NCBI RefSeq assembly: GCF_039544005.1
Contig: NZ_BAABKV010000001.1
Span: 2,232,001 to 2,296,000, forward strand
Direction: 5' to 3'
From: Kitasatospora paranensis
GTDB lineage: Bacteria > Actinomycetota > Actinomycetes > Streptomycetales > Streptomycetaceae
DNA: 64,000 bases
Shown here: piece after piece, positions 18,799 to 27,468 of the stretch
How positions within the stretch are numbered: the first letter of the stretch is position 1
Layout: every line of letters starts with the position of its first letter
Translations under genes and position numbers: made by a program
Notes under the pieces: generated by a model
Seen by the model: the letters and a program-made list of their open reading frames with translations, nothing else
Database searches by the model: none
Told to the model about the DNA's origin: nothing

Positions 18799-20795
18799 AT
18801 GCTCCTGCGCGCCCTCCGCGATGGAGCGGCACCGGCCGCCCTGGCCGCCGCCTGCCTGCTCCTGCCCACCGCCGGTCCGGCCGCCGCCGCCGCCGCCGGC
18901 ACCACCGTGTACGTCGACTGCTCCGCCGCGGTGAACGGTACCGGCACCCTCACCAGCCCCCTCGACTCCCTCGCCGCCGCGAACGCCCTGGTGCTCGGGC
19001 CCGGCGACCGACTGCTCCTCAAGCGCGGCACCACCTGCACCGGCACCCTCGCCCCGCACGGCTCCGGCAGCCCCGGCAACCCGGTCGTGCTGGCCCCGTA
19101 CGGCCCCGGGACGGCGCGGCCCGTGGTCGCGGGCGACCCGAGCGGCCCGGAGAACGCCGCCGTGCACCTCCTGAACGTCGAACAGTGGGAGATCCACGGA
19201 CTGGAGATCACCTTCCCGGACACCGCCGCCACCCGCAAGGAGCGCAACGGCCTGCTGGTGGAGATCGCCGACCTGCCGGACGGTGTCGGCAGCCACTACC
19301 TGGTGGACGACGTCTACGTGCACGACGTGGACGGCGACAGCACGAAGTGGAGCAACGGCATCCAGTTCCGGGTGTCCGGCACCACCGCACCCACCTCGTT
19401 CGACGACGTCGTGGTGCAGAACTCGCGGATCGCCTCGGTGGACCGCGAAGGCCTGACCACCCGCTCCACCTGGATGTGCCGGCCGGCCTACGGCTCCGGC
19501 GACGGCTGCGGCAGCACCGTCAACTGGCGTCCCAGCACCCGTGTCGTCTTCCGCGGCAACACCGTCAGCGACACCGGCGGCGACGGGATCGTGGTGCGCG
19601 CCGCCGACCACGCGCTCGTCGAGCACAACACCGCGTACGACATCGCGATGCGGCCGATGGGCTCCAACGCGGGCATCTGGACGATCGACTCCGACGCCAC
19701 CACCGTGCAGTACAACGAGGTCCACCGGGTCAGGCGGCTCTCCGACAGCAACGACGGGATGGCCTTCGACTCGGACTTCGGCAACAACGGCTCGCTGTTC
19801 CAGTACAACTACAGCCACGACAACGACGGCGGCTTCATGTTGTTCTGCGGGGCCTGCGGGGCGGGCTCCAGCAGCACCGGCACCGTGGTGCGCTACAACC
19901 TGAGCGTCGGCGACCGGTCGCGGTGGCTGTTCGCGGTCGGCGAGAAGAACGCCCGGATGGACAACAACACCGTCTACCTGCCGGCCGGCTCCACCGCACC
20001 GATCATCCAGCAGGGCAGCGGCAGTTCGGTCACCGCGATGAACGGCAACCTGTTCGACAACCTGGGCACCGGCGGGTACGGCGGCTTCGGCGGCAACAGC
20101 TACCGGCCCGGCGACTTCACCTGGACGGCCAACGTGTTCTTCGGCAACCACCCGGCGAACGAACCGGCCGACCCGCAGAAGACCACCGCGGACCCGCTGC
20201 TGGCCGACCCCGGCGGCGCCACCCCGCAGGACTACCGGCTCGGCGCCGCCTCCCCGCCCGCGCCGCCGGGGTCGCGGTGCCGGGCGACGGCGGGCAGGAC
20301 TACTTCGGTGCGGCCGTCCCCGCGGTCTGCCGGCCGGACGCCGGCTTCCACCAGGCGACGGCCTTCGCCGATGCCGACTGCACCCCGGGCGACCCGGTGC
20401 GCAACGGCGGCTTCGAGACCGGCACGCTCGCCCCCTGGACGTTCTACGGCGGCGCCGCCACGGACGGGGCCGCCGCCCACGACGGCGGCTGGGCCGTCCG
20501 GGTCGGACCGGCCCGGGCCGCCGCCGAACAGGTCGTCACCGTCCGGCCCGGCACCACCTACACGCTGGCGGGTTGGGGCCGGGTGTCGGCCGCCGGCACC
20601 GAACTCTCGCTCGGCGCCAAGCAGTACGACACGGCCGGCTCCACCACCCGGGCCGCGTTCACCGCCACCGCGTACGCGCGCGGCAGCACCGACTTCACCA
20701 CCGGCCCGGCCGCCACGAGCGTACGGATCTACTGCTACGCCCGCAGCGGCAGCGGATACGGCTGGTGCGACGACGTGACGCTCACCGCGCACTGA
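18799..20795 (+). CDS. Secreted right-handed parallel beta-helix protein with C-terminal CBM-like domain (frameshifted)
   Basis: About 665 aa. The signal peptide reads ALAAACLLLPTAGPAAAAAA, then the mature protein TTVYVDCSAAVNGTGTLTSP. Residues 40-460 carry beta-helix repeats rich in Asn (VVFRGNTVSDTGGDGIVVR, VEHNTAYDIAM, FQYNYSHDNDGGFMLF), as in pectate-lyase-like and polysaccharide-lyase folds. The frame breaks around 20255-20265. The other frame continues with a carbohydrate-binding-like module (NGGFETGTLAPWTFYGG to VRIYCYARSGSGYGWCDDV). It is probably the extracellular polysaccharide-cleaving or -binding partner of the importer. No catalytic residues can be assigned by eye. Confidence 0.85.
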
Positions 20796-20808
20796 GCCGC
20801 GGCCACCG

Positions 20809-22427
20809 TCACATCGGGTCGACGGTGCGCAGCCCGTCCTCCAGCTCCAGCCAGCGCGTGATGCCGATCGAGCGCAGGAACGGCAGGTCGTGGCTGGCCA
20901 CCACGAGCGCCCCCGGTAGCCGGCCAGGGCCTGGGTGAGCTGGCGGACACTGGCCAGGTCCAGGTTGTTGGTCGGCTCGTCGAGCAGCAGCAGCTGCGGC
21001 GGCGGGTCGGCCAGCAGCAGGGCCGCCAGTGTGGCGCGGAACCGCTCGCCGCCCGACAGGGTGCCGGCCGGCCGGTCGGCCCGCTCGCCGCGGAACAGGA
21101 AGCGGGCCAGCCGGGCCCGGATCGCGTTGTCGCCCGCCGCCGGCGCGAACCGGCGGACATTGCCGACCACGCTGAGCGTGTCGTCCAGCAGGTCGAGCCG
21201 CTGCGGCAGGTGCCGCAGCGGCACGGGCACCGCCACCTCGCCCGCCGCCGGGGCGAGTTCGCCCGCGATCGCGCGCAGCAGGGTGGACTTGCCCGCCCCG
21301 TTGCGCCCGACCAGGGCGACCCGCTCCGGACCGCGCAGCTCCAGGTCGGCGGTGCCGTGCGCGAGCGCGCCGTACGACAGCCGCACCCGGTCGAGGACCA
21401 GCACGGTGCGCCCGGCGGGTACGGCGGTGCGGGGCAGGTCGATCCTGATCTCCGCGTCGTCGCGGACGGCCTCCTCCGCGGCGGTGAGCCGCTCCTTGGC
21501 GTCCGCGAGCCGCTCGGCGTGCATGCCGCGCACCCGGCCGGCCGTCTCCTCGGCCTGCCGCTTGAACGCGCCCGCGAGGATCTTCGGATCGTTGCGGGTG
21601 AACGACTTCTTCTTGCCGTAGGCGGCGCTGCGCTCCAGCTTGGTGCGCGCCTCGATCAGGTCGCGCTGCTGGCGCCGGACGTCGGACTCGGCGTTGCGCA
21701 CCAGGCGCTCGGCCGTCTCCTGCTCGGCGGCCAGTGCCCGCTCGTAGTCCTGGTACGTGCCGCCGTACCAGGTGACGGTGCCGTCCCTGAAGTCGGCGAT
21801 CTGGTCGACGTGGGAGAGCAGTTCGCGGTCGTGGCTGACCACCACCAGGACGCCGCGCCAGGCGGCGACCGCCTCGTACAGCCGGGCGCGGGCCCGGCGG
21901 TCGAGGTTGTTGGTCGGCTCGTCGAGCAGCAGCACGTCCGGGCGGCGCAGCAGCAGCGCCGCGAGGTGCAGCAGGACGCCCTCGCCGCCGGAGAGTTCGC
22001 CGGTGGTGCGGTCCAGGCCGAGGTGGCCGAGGCCCAGCCGGTCGAGGGTCTCGGCGGCGCGCTCCTCGACGTCCCAGTCGTCGCCGAGGACGGTGAAGTG
22101 CCGCTCGTCGGCGTCGCCCGCCTCGATGGCGTGCAGCGCCTCGCGGGCCGCCCGGATGCCGAGCGCCTCGTCGACCCGGGTGTCCTGCGCCAGGGTGAGG
22201 CCCTGCGGCAGGTAGCCGACCTCCCCGGCGATCCGGACGGTGCCGGAGGTGGGGGTCAGCTCGCCGGCCAGCAGGCGCAGCAGGGTGGACTTGCCGGCCC
22301 CGTTGAGGCCGATCAGGCCGGTACGGCCGGGGCCGACGGCGAGGTGGAAGCCGTCGAGGACGGCGGCACCGTCGGGCCACTCGAACGAGAGGTCGGTGCA
22401 GAGGATCGAGGTGACGGGTTGTGCCAT
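20809..22427 (-). CDS. ABC-F family ATP-binding protein (frameshifted near 3' end)
   Basis: About 539 aa from ATG 22427, with GGAGG upstream. There are two ATP-binding cassettes and no membrane segment: Walker A GLNGAGKSTLLRLLAGELTP and GRNGAGKSTLLRAIAGELAP; signatures GELSGGEGVLLHLA and GTLSGGERFRATLA; Walker B LLLDEPTNNLD twice. A charged interdomain linker (RKLERSAAYGKKK-like) separates them. ABC-F proteins act on the ribosome, often protecting it from antibiotics. One missing G near 20917 breaks the last 35 codons; restored, the end reads YRGALVVASHDLPFLRS. A short leader ORF lies upstream, suggesting antibiotic-responsive attenuation. Confidence 0.9.
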
Positions 22428-22551
22428 GGGGGCCTCCGGTGGTTGCTGCGATGGGCTGGGGAGCAACACGGGAGACACCGCGGGAGCGGCAGGGACACAG
22501 CGGGAACGGCACGGACACCCTGGGGGCCGGCTCTCGTCCGAGGTCGCACGC

Positions 22552-22602
22552 TCACACACGTTCGGCCGTCGCGGGACGGCGGGAGCGGGGGCGGTGTCTC
22601 AT
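22552..22602 (-). CDS. Putative leader peptide upstream of ABC-F gene
   Basis: ATG at 22602 (minus strand), with GAGG directly before it, opens a 16-residue frame MRHRPRSRRPATAERV ending in TGA. It lies 124 nt upstream of the ABC-F start. Six Arg and three Pro residues make it a plausible ribosome-stalling peptide. Between it and the ABC-F gene lies a roughly 20-bp imperfect tandem repeat (22473-22512 plus a partial third unit). I infer ribosome-mediated attenuation in response to a translation inhibitor. Confidence 0.5.
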   Translation of the reverse strand: MRHRPRSRRPATAERV

Positions 22603-22791
22603 GACCTCAGAGGAGCAACGGCCTTCTCCAGACGGGAGGGGTGAACGGGCACGAACCACGGTAGGCGGCGGTCTCGGACGGTGCAAAGGGTTTTCCGCCG
22701 GTGGGCCGCAACCGTGCGTGACCGGCCGGGCGTCCCCCTGGTGTGGGCAGGCCTGCAGACGATGCCTGCCCGGCCCCGAACGGGGGACGAC

Positions 22792-23289
22792 ATGATTCCC
22801 ATCGGCAAGCGCACCCTGGCGCTCGGCGCCGTGGCCACCCTCCTCGCCGTCGGCGGGGCGGTCGGCACGGCCCAGGTCGGCCAGGCCGCGTCCGCGACTC
22901 CCACCTGCCAGGCCGGCGATCTCTACCTCTCCGTCGGGCAGCCGCAGGGAGCCGCCGGATCCTTCCTCTACCCGGTGGAGTTCACCAACACCTCCACCCA
23001 CTCCTGCGCGCTGCGCGGCTACCCCGGTGTCTCCGTCCTCACCGTAGGGCACGGCATGATCGGCACCCCGGCCGCGCGCAACGGCGTACCGGTGACCACC
23101 GTGGTCCTCGGACCCGACCGCACCGCCACCGCCACCGTCCGCACCAACGATCCCGGCGTCGTGCCGACCTGCCGCGCGACGTCCGCCTATCTCGGCGTCT
23201 TCCCGCCGGGCAGCCGCCAGCAGCTGCTCGTCCCGTACCACCTGCGGGTCTGCGGGGCGTTCGACGTCAGCCCCGTGCAGCCCTCGTAG
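22792..23289 (+). CDS. Secreted DUF4232 protein
   Basis: A 165-aa exported protein. The start ATG 22792 follows a GGGGGA site; an in-frame upstream start at 22681 is rejected because it would bury the signal peptide. The signal sequence is KRTLALGAVATLLAVGGAVG, with likely cleavage after GQAAS. The mature domain has CQAGDLYLSVGQPQGAAGSF, then VEFTNTSTHSCALRGYPGVS and a final HLRVCGAFDV. The four cysteines are spaced as expected for DUF4232 beta-sandwich proteins, which are common secreted or cell-surface proteins of actinomycetes without assigned function. It lies between two ABC-F genes and is followed by a hairpin. Confidence 0.82.
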   Translation: MIPIGKRTLALGAVATLLAVGGAVGTAQVGQAASATPTCQAGDLYLSVGQPQGAAGSFLYPVEFTNTSTHSCALRGYPGVSVLTVGHGMIGTPAARNGVPVTTVVLGPDRTATATVRTNDPGVVPTCRATSAYLGVFPPGSRQQLLVPYHLRVCGAFDVSPVQPS

Positions 23290-23293
23290 GGAC

Positions 23294-23320
23294 GGGCCCC
23301 GCGGCGAGGCGCCGCGGGCC
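23294..23320. terminator. Hairpin terminator after DUF4232 gene
   Basis: GGGCCCCGCGGCG pairs with CGCCGCGGGCCC around an AGG loop, with one bulged C. It begins 5 nt after the stop codon. Confidence 0.55.
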
Positions 23321-23368
23321 CCCGGTCCGGGCCGGGGGCCGCGGCGGCTCGCCTAGAATCGGGGCATC

Positions 23369-25006
23369 ATGAGCGCCACTCTCGTAGTCAAGGACCTTGC
23401 CGCCGGCCACGGCGAGCGCACCCTCTTCGCCGGTCTGGACCTGGTGGTCGCACCGGGTGACGTGATCGGCCTGGTCGGGGTGAACGGGGCAGGCAAGTCC
23501 ACCCTGCTGCGGCTGATGGCCGGGCTGGACACCCCGGAGGGCGGCTCGCTGCAGCTCAGCCCGCCCACCGCCAACGTCGGCCACCTGCCGCAGGAGCCTG
23601 AGCGGCGCCCCGGCGAGTCGGTCCGCGACTTCCTGGCCCGCCGCACCGGTGTGGCGGCGGCCCAGGCCGCGCTGGACGAGGCCACCGAGGGCCTGGTGGA
23701 GGGCCGGCCGGGCGCCGACGACGCGTACGCGGTGAACCTGGACCGCTGGCTGGACCTGGGCGGCGCCGACCTGGAGGAGCGGGCCGAGGAGGTGGCCGCC
23801 TCGCTCGGCCTCGCGGTCTCGCTCGACCTGCCGATGACCGCGCTCTCGGGCGGCCAGGCGGCCCGCGCGGGCCTGGCCTCGCTGCTGCTGTCGCGCTACG
23901 ACGTGTTCCTGCTGGACGAGCCGACCAACGACCTCGACCTGGACGGCCTCGACCGGCTGGAGTCCTTCGTCAAGGGGCTGCGCGCCGGCACCGTGCTGAT
24001 CAGCCACGACCGCGAGTTCCTGGCCCGGACGGTGACCAGGGTGGTGGAGCTGGACCTGCACCAGCAGCAGGTCAACGTGTACGGCGGCGGCTACGAGGCG
24101 TACCTGGAGGAGCGGGCGGTGGCCCGGCGGCACGCCCGCGAGCAGTACGACGAGTACGCCGACACCAAGGCGGGCCTTGAGGCCCGTGCACAGATGCAGC
24201 GCAACTGGATGGAGCACGGCGTCCGCAACGCCCGCCGCAAGGGCAGCGACAACGACAAGAAGGCCCGCGCGACGCGCGCCGAGTCCACCGAGAAGCAGGC
24301 CTCCAAGGCCCGGCAGACGCAGCGGATGATCGAGCGCCTGGACGTGGTGGAGGAGCCGCGCAAGGAGTGGGAACTGCGGATGGAGATCGCGGCGGCGCCG
24401 CGCTCCGGCGCGGTGGTGGCGACGCTGCGCGGTGCCGCCGCGCAGCGCGGCGGCTTCGCCTTCGGCCCGGTCGACCTCCAGATCGACTGGGCGGACCGGG
24501 TCGCGATCACCGGGGCCAACGGCGCCGGCAAGTCGACGCTGCTGGCGGCGCTCCTCGGCCGGCTCGAACTGTCAGGCGGCAGCGCGGTGCTGGGCTCCGG
24601 CGTGGTGGTCGGCGAGGTCGACCAGGCACGCGGCCTGTTCCTGGGGGACGAGCCGCTCGCGGACGCCTTCGCGGCGGCCGTGCCCGCGCTGACCGACGAG
24701 GAGGTCCGCACCCTGCTGGCCAAGTTCGGCCTGAAGTCCGTCCATGTGATGCGCCCGGCCGGCACCCTCTCCCCCGGTGAGCGGACGCGCGCCGCGCTCG
24801 CCCTGCTGCAGGCCCGCGGCGTGAACCTGCTGGTGCTGGACGAGCCCACCAACCACCTGGACCTCCCCGCGATCGAGCAGCTGGAGTCCGCGCTGGCCTC
24901 GTACACCGGGACGCTGCTGCTGGTCACGCACGACCGGCGGATGCTGGAGTCGGTGACGGTCAACCGTCGGCTGGTGGTCGACGGCGGCACGGTCAAGGAG
25001 AGTTGA
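23369..25006 (+). CDS. ABC-F family ATP-binding protein
   Basis: An intact 545-aa soluble protein with two ATP-binding cassettes. Walker A motifs are VGVNGAGKSTLLRLMAGLD and TGANGAGKSTLLAALLG; signatures are ALSGGQAARAGLA and TLSPGERTRAALA; Walker B motifs are FLLDEPTNDLD and LVLDEPTNHLD. Both switch histidines are present (ISHDREFLAR, VTHDRRML). The interdomain linker (about residues 240-310) is long and basic, with AQMQRNWMEHGVRNARRKGS, as in translation-factor-type ABC-F proteins. A TAGAAT box at 23354-23359 lies 9 nt before ATG, so the mRNA is almost leaderless. The sequence is distinct from the ABC-F at 20809. Confidence 0.92.
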   Translation: MSATLVVKDLAAGHGERTLFAGLDLVVAPGDVIGLVGVNGAGKSTLLRLMAGLDTPEGGSLQLSPPTANVGHLPQEPERRPGESVRDFLARRTGVAAAQAALDEATEGLVEGRPGADDAYAVNLDRWLDLGGADLEERAEEVAASLGLAVSLDLPMTALSGGQAARAGLASLLLSRYDVFLLDEPTNDLDLDGLDRLESFVKGLRAGTVLISHDREFLARTVTRVVELDLHQQQVNVYGGGYEAYLEERAVARRHAREQYDEYADTKAGLEARAQMQRNWMEHGVRNARRKGSDNDKKARATRAESTEKQASKARQTQRMIERLDVVEEPRKEWELRMEIAAAPRSGAVVATLRGAAAQRGGFAFGPVDLQIDWADRVAITGANGAGKSTLLAALLGRLELSGGSAVLGSGVVVGEVDQARGLFLGDEPLADAFAAAVPALTDEEVRTLLAKFGLKSVHVMRPAGTLSPGERTRAALALLQARGVNLLVLDEPTNHLDLPAIEQLESALASYTGTLLLVTHDRRMLESVTVNRRLVVDGGTVKES

Positions 25007-25080
25007 CAGGGGCCGAGCGGCGCGCCGCCGGGCCGGAAAGGCGTTGATGGCGCCGATGGCCTGCGGGAATAATCCTTGTC

Positions 25081-25673
25081 ATGAACCACACTGCCGATGT
25101 GCCCGACGCCGGTCCGCACCCGGTGTCCTCCGCCCGCCCCCTGAGCTGCTGGAGCTCCCCGGCGGCGCCTCGCTGCGGCGCCGCCGCGTGATGCACGCCA
25201 CCGGGCTCAACGAGGCGGTCCGCACGGACCTGGAACACCTCCGCCCGTGGATGCCGTGGGCCAAGGAGGAGCCCAGCCTGGAGCGCAGCATCGAGATGTC
25301 CCGGGCCGGCGAGGAGGTCTGGGACGCCGGCACCGACTTCATGTACGTGCTCACCGCGCCGGACGGCAGCGACGCGGTGATCGGCGCGTTCGGCCTGCAC
25401 AGCCGGATCGGTCCGGGCGCCCTGGAGATCGGCTACTGGGTGGCGCAGGCGCACAACGGCCGCGGCCTGGCCACCGAGGGCGCCCGGGCGTTGACCGCGG
25501 CGGCGCTCGGCCTGCCCGGCGTGGACCGGGTGGAGATCCACTGCGACGAGGCCAACCTGGCCAGTGCGTCCGTGCCGCGCAAGCTCGGTTACCGGCTGGA
25601 CCGGATCGACGACTCGCCGGTCACCGCGCCGTCCGAGACCGGCCGCAAGATGGTCTGGATCACCACCGGTTGA
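25081..25673 (+). CDS. GNAT family N-acetyltransferase (frameshifted near start)
   Basis: About 197 aa, RimJ/RimL type. The start ATG 25081 (MNHTADVPDAGPHPV) is leaderless-like, with AATAAT about 12 nt upstream. Adding one C to the CCCCC run near 25140 joins it to PELLELPGGASLRRRRVMHA. The acetyl-CoA-binding loop is AQAHNGRGLATEGARALTAA, followed by VDRVEIHCDEANLASASVPR and KLGYRLDRID, the classic end of the fold. It acetylates a protein N-terminus or a small amine; the substrate is unknown. Confidence 0.85.
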
Positions 25674-25779
25674 GCCCGCGCCGGCCTTGGCCGGGACAGC
25701 CGGGCCACCCGGCGCCGCGGGCGGCCCGCCCGTCCCGGTGACCGGCCCGCCCCGGCGACCGGTCGGTACCGGCCGCCCG

Positions 25780-26739
25780 TCAGTACCGGCCGCCCGTCGG
25801 TGCGGGCAGCGCGTCGAGTTCCGCGAGATCGGCCGCGGAGAGCTGCACGCCGGCCGCTGCCGCGTTGTCCGCCAGGTAGGCGGGCGTCTTCGTGCCGGGG
25901 ATGGGCACCACCAGGCGGCCCTGGGCGATCACCCAGGCCAGCGCCACCTGGGCCGCCGTGGCCCCGATCCGCTCGCCGACCGCCCGGACCCGCTCCACGA
26001 TCGCCAGGTTGGCCGCCAGCGCCTCGGCCTGGAACCGCGGCAGCGCGGCCCGCATGTCGTCCGCCGGCAGGTCGGCCGACGATGCGAATCGGCCCGCCAG
26101 GAAGCCCCGTCCGAGTGGTGAGAACGGCAGGAACGCGATGCCCTGCTGCTCGGTGTACGGCAGCACCTCGGCCAGCACGTCCCTGGTCCAGAGCGACAGT
26201 TCGGACTGCACCGAGGCCACCGGGTGGACGGCCTGCGCCCGCCGGATCTCCTCGACCGTCACCTCCGAGAGGCCGATCCGCCGCGCCATGCCCGCGGTGA
26301 CCGCCTCGGCCATCGCGCCCCAGGTCTCCTCGATCGGCACCCCCGGGTCGACCCGGTGGAGCTGGTACAGGTCGACGTGGTCGGTGCCGAGGCGGCGCAG
26401 GCTCGCCTCGATCGACCGCCGCACATGCTCGGGCCGCCCGTCGTTGCCGACCCTGGCACCGTCGGCACCCGGCGAGACCAGGCCCACCTTGGTCGCCAGC
26501 ACCGCCCGTTCGCGGTGGCCGCCGGCCAGCGCCCGGCCGACCAACTCCTCGTTGCTGTAGGGCCCGTAGACGTCGGCCGTGTCGATCAGGGTCACCCCGA
26601 GATCCAGCGCCGAGCGCAGCACCGCCGCGGACGTGCCGTCGTCGCGCCCCTTCGGGTCGTACGCCCAGGTCATCCCCATGCAGCCGAGGCCGACGACGCC
26701 GATCTCCGGGCCGCCGTCACCGAGCGTGGTGGTGCGCAT
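25780..26739 (-). CDS. Aldo/keto reductase
   Basis: A 319-aa (beta/alpha)8-barrel NADPH-dependent oxidoreductase. The start ATG 26739 is preceded by AAGGAGAG. The catalytic tetrad is visible: Asp and Tyr in LIDTADVYGPYSNEELVG, Lys in LATKVGLVSPG, and His in VDLYQLHRVDPGVP. It reduces aldehydes or ketones. It is preceded by the 19-bp-spacer promoter at 26777-26807 and by the MerR gene that very probably activates it. The last 17 bp of the gene are repeated directly after the stop codon (25766-25781 and 25783-25798). Confidence 0.92.
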   Translation of the reverse strand: MRTTTLGDGGPEIGVVGLGCMGMTWAYDPKGRDDGTSAAVLRSALDLGVTLIDTADVYGPYSNEELVGRALAGGHRERAVLATKVGLVSPGADGARVGNDGRPEHVRRSIEASLRRLGTDHVDLYQLHRVDPGVPIEETWGAMAEAVTAGMARRIGLSEVTVEEIRRAQAVHPVASVQSELSLWTRDVLAEVLPYTEQQGIAFLPFSPLGRGFLAGRFASSADLPADDMRAALPRFQAEALAANLAIVERVRAVGERIGATAAQVALAWVIAQGRLVVPIPGTKTPAYLADNAAAAGVQLSAADLAELDALPAPTGGRY

Positions 26740-26776
26740 GTCCGACTCTCCTTCGGTTCCGCCGATGTCGGCGCCC

Positions 26777-26807
26777 AGCCTGCCGCTTGGAGTGCACTCC
26801 AGGTCAA
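26777..26807 (-). promoter_or_regulatory. MerR-type promoter of aldo/keto reductase
   Basis: On the minus strand TTGACC (26802-26807) is followed by a 19-bp spacer containing the perfect palindrome TGGAGTGCACTCCA (26788-26801), then a weak -10, CAGGCT (26777-26782). A long spacer centred on a palindrome is the hallmark of promoters untwisted by MerR proteins. The regulator gene overlaps the -35 end. Confidence 0.75.
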
Positions 26808-27199
26808 GTCGCCGATCCGACGACGGGCCGGCCGGCCAGGGCGGTGCGGTAGTGGTCGATCTTCTCGCGGATCCGCGCCTGCTGCCCGCGCAGGGCCGCG
26901 ATCTGCTCCTCCACCCGGGTGTCATGGCCCTGGAGCAGGTCCAGGCGCTCCGCGACCGTGCCGTCGCCGCCCCGGACGAGTGCGGCGAACCGGAGCATCC
27001 CGGCGATCGGCATCCCGGTGTCGCGCAGGCAGCGCAGGACCCCCAGCCACTCGACGTCCTCCGGGCTGAACCGGCGCTGTCCGCCGTGCGAGCGCTGCAC
27101 CTCGCCGAGCAGTCCGATCCGCTCGTAGTAGCGGAGGGTGTCCAGACTGAACCCGGACCGCTCGACGGTCTGTGCGGGCGTCAGATGCGTGGTCGACAT
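26804..27199 (-). CDS. MerR-family transcriptional regulator
   Basis: A 131-aa regulator from ATG 27199; ATG 27211 is also possible. The helix-turn-helix is HLTPAQTVERSGFSLDTLRY, followed by YERIGLLGEVQRSHGGQRRF and the conserved WLGVLRCLRDTGMPIAGM. A coiled dimerisation helix ends the protein (TRVEEQIAALRGQQARIREK). It lacks the Cys residues of SoxR and metal sensors, so it probably senses an organic or electrophilic compound. Its target is almost certainly the aldo/keto reductase immediately downstream, through the TGGAGTGCACTCCA operator. Confidence 0.9.
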   Translation of the reverse strand: MSTTHLTPAQTVERSGFSLDTLRYYERIGLLGEVQRSHGGQRRFSPEDVEWLGVLRCLRDTGMPIAGMLRFAALVRGGDGTVAERLDLLQGHDTRVEEQIAALRGQQARIREKIDHYRTALAGRPVVGSAT

Positions 27200-27343
27200 G
27201 GCACCGATCATGCCACCGGAGGCAACTCCCCTGGCCGGAAACGCATTCCGGAGGATCCGGCCGGGCCCGCGACGGGCTCCGGGCCACCGGCGGCCTCCGG
27301 ACGGGACGGACCTTAACGGCCGCGTAAGCGTGGGCCCGAGGGG

Positions 27344-27373
27344 TTGACGTGCTCAGATGGTCTAGTCCATTTT
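27344..27373 (+). promoter_or_regulatory. Chitinase promoter with DasR-like (dre) site
   Basis: TTGACG (27344-27349) lies upstream of TGGTCTAGTCCA (27358-27369), which differs at one position from the palindromic dre core TGGTCTAGACCA. The site overlaps the promoter of the GH18 gene 100 bp downstream. DasR, the GntR-type N-acetylglucosamine regulator of streptomycetes, represses chitinase genes through such sites. Confidence 0.7.
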
Positions 27374-27468
27374 GAAGTGGCGGCGCCGCACACCGTCCCC
27401 CGCCCCCGTCCGCGCACCCCCACGATCCGCGCGCACGACCGGGCACGTCCCCACGGAAGGGCACCCCC

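Noticed and set aside
22681-22791. N-terminal extension of the DUF4232 protein
   Set aside because: It would place 37 charged residues before a good signal peptide; ATG 22792 has a suitable ribosome site.
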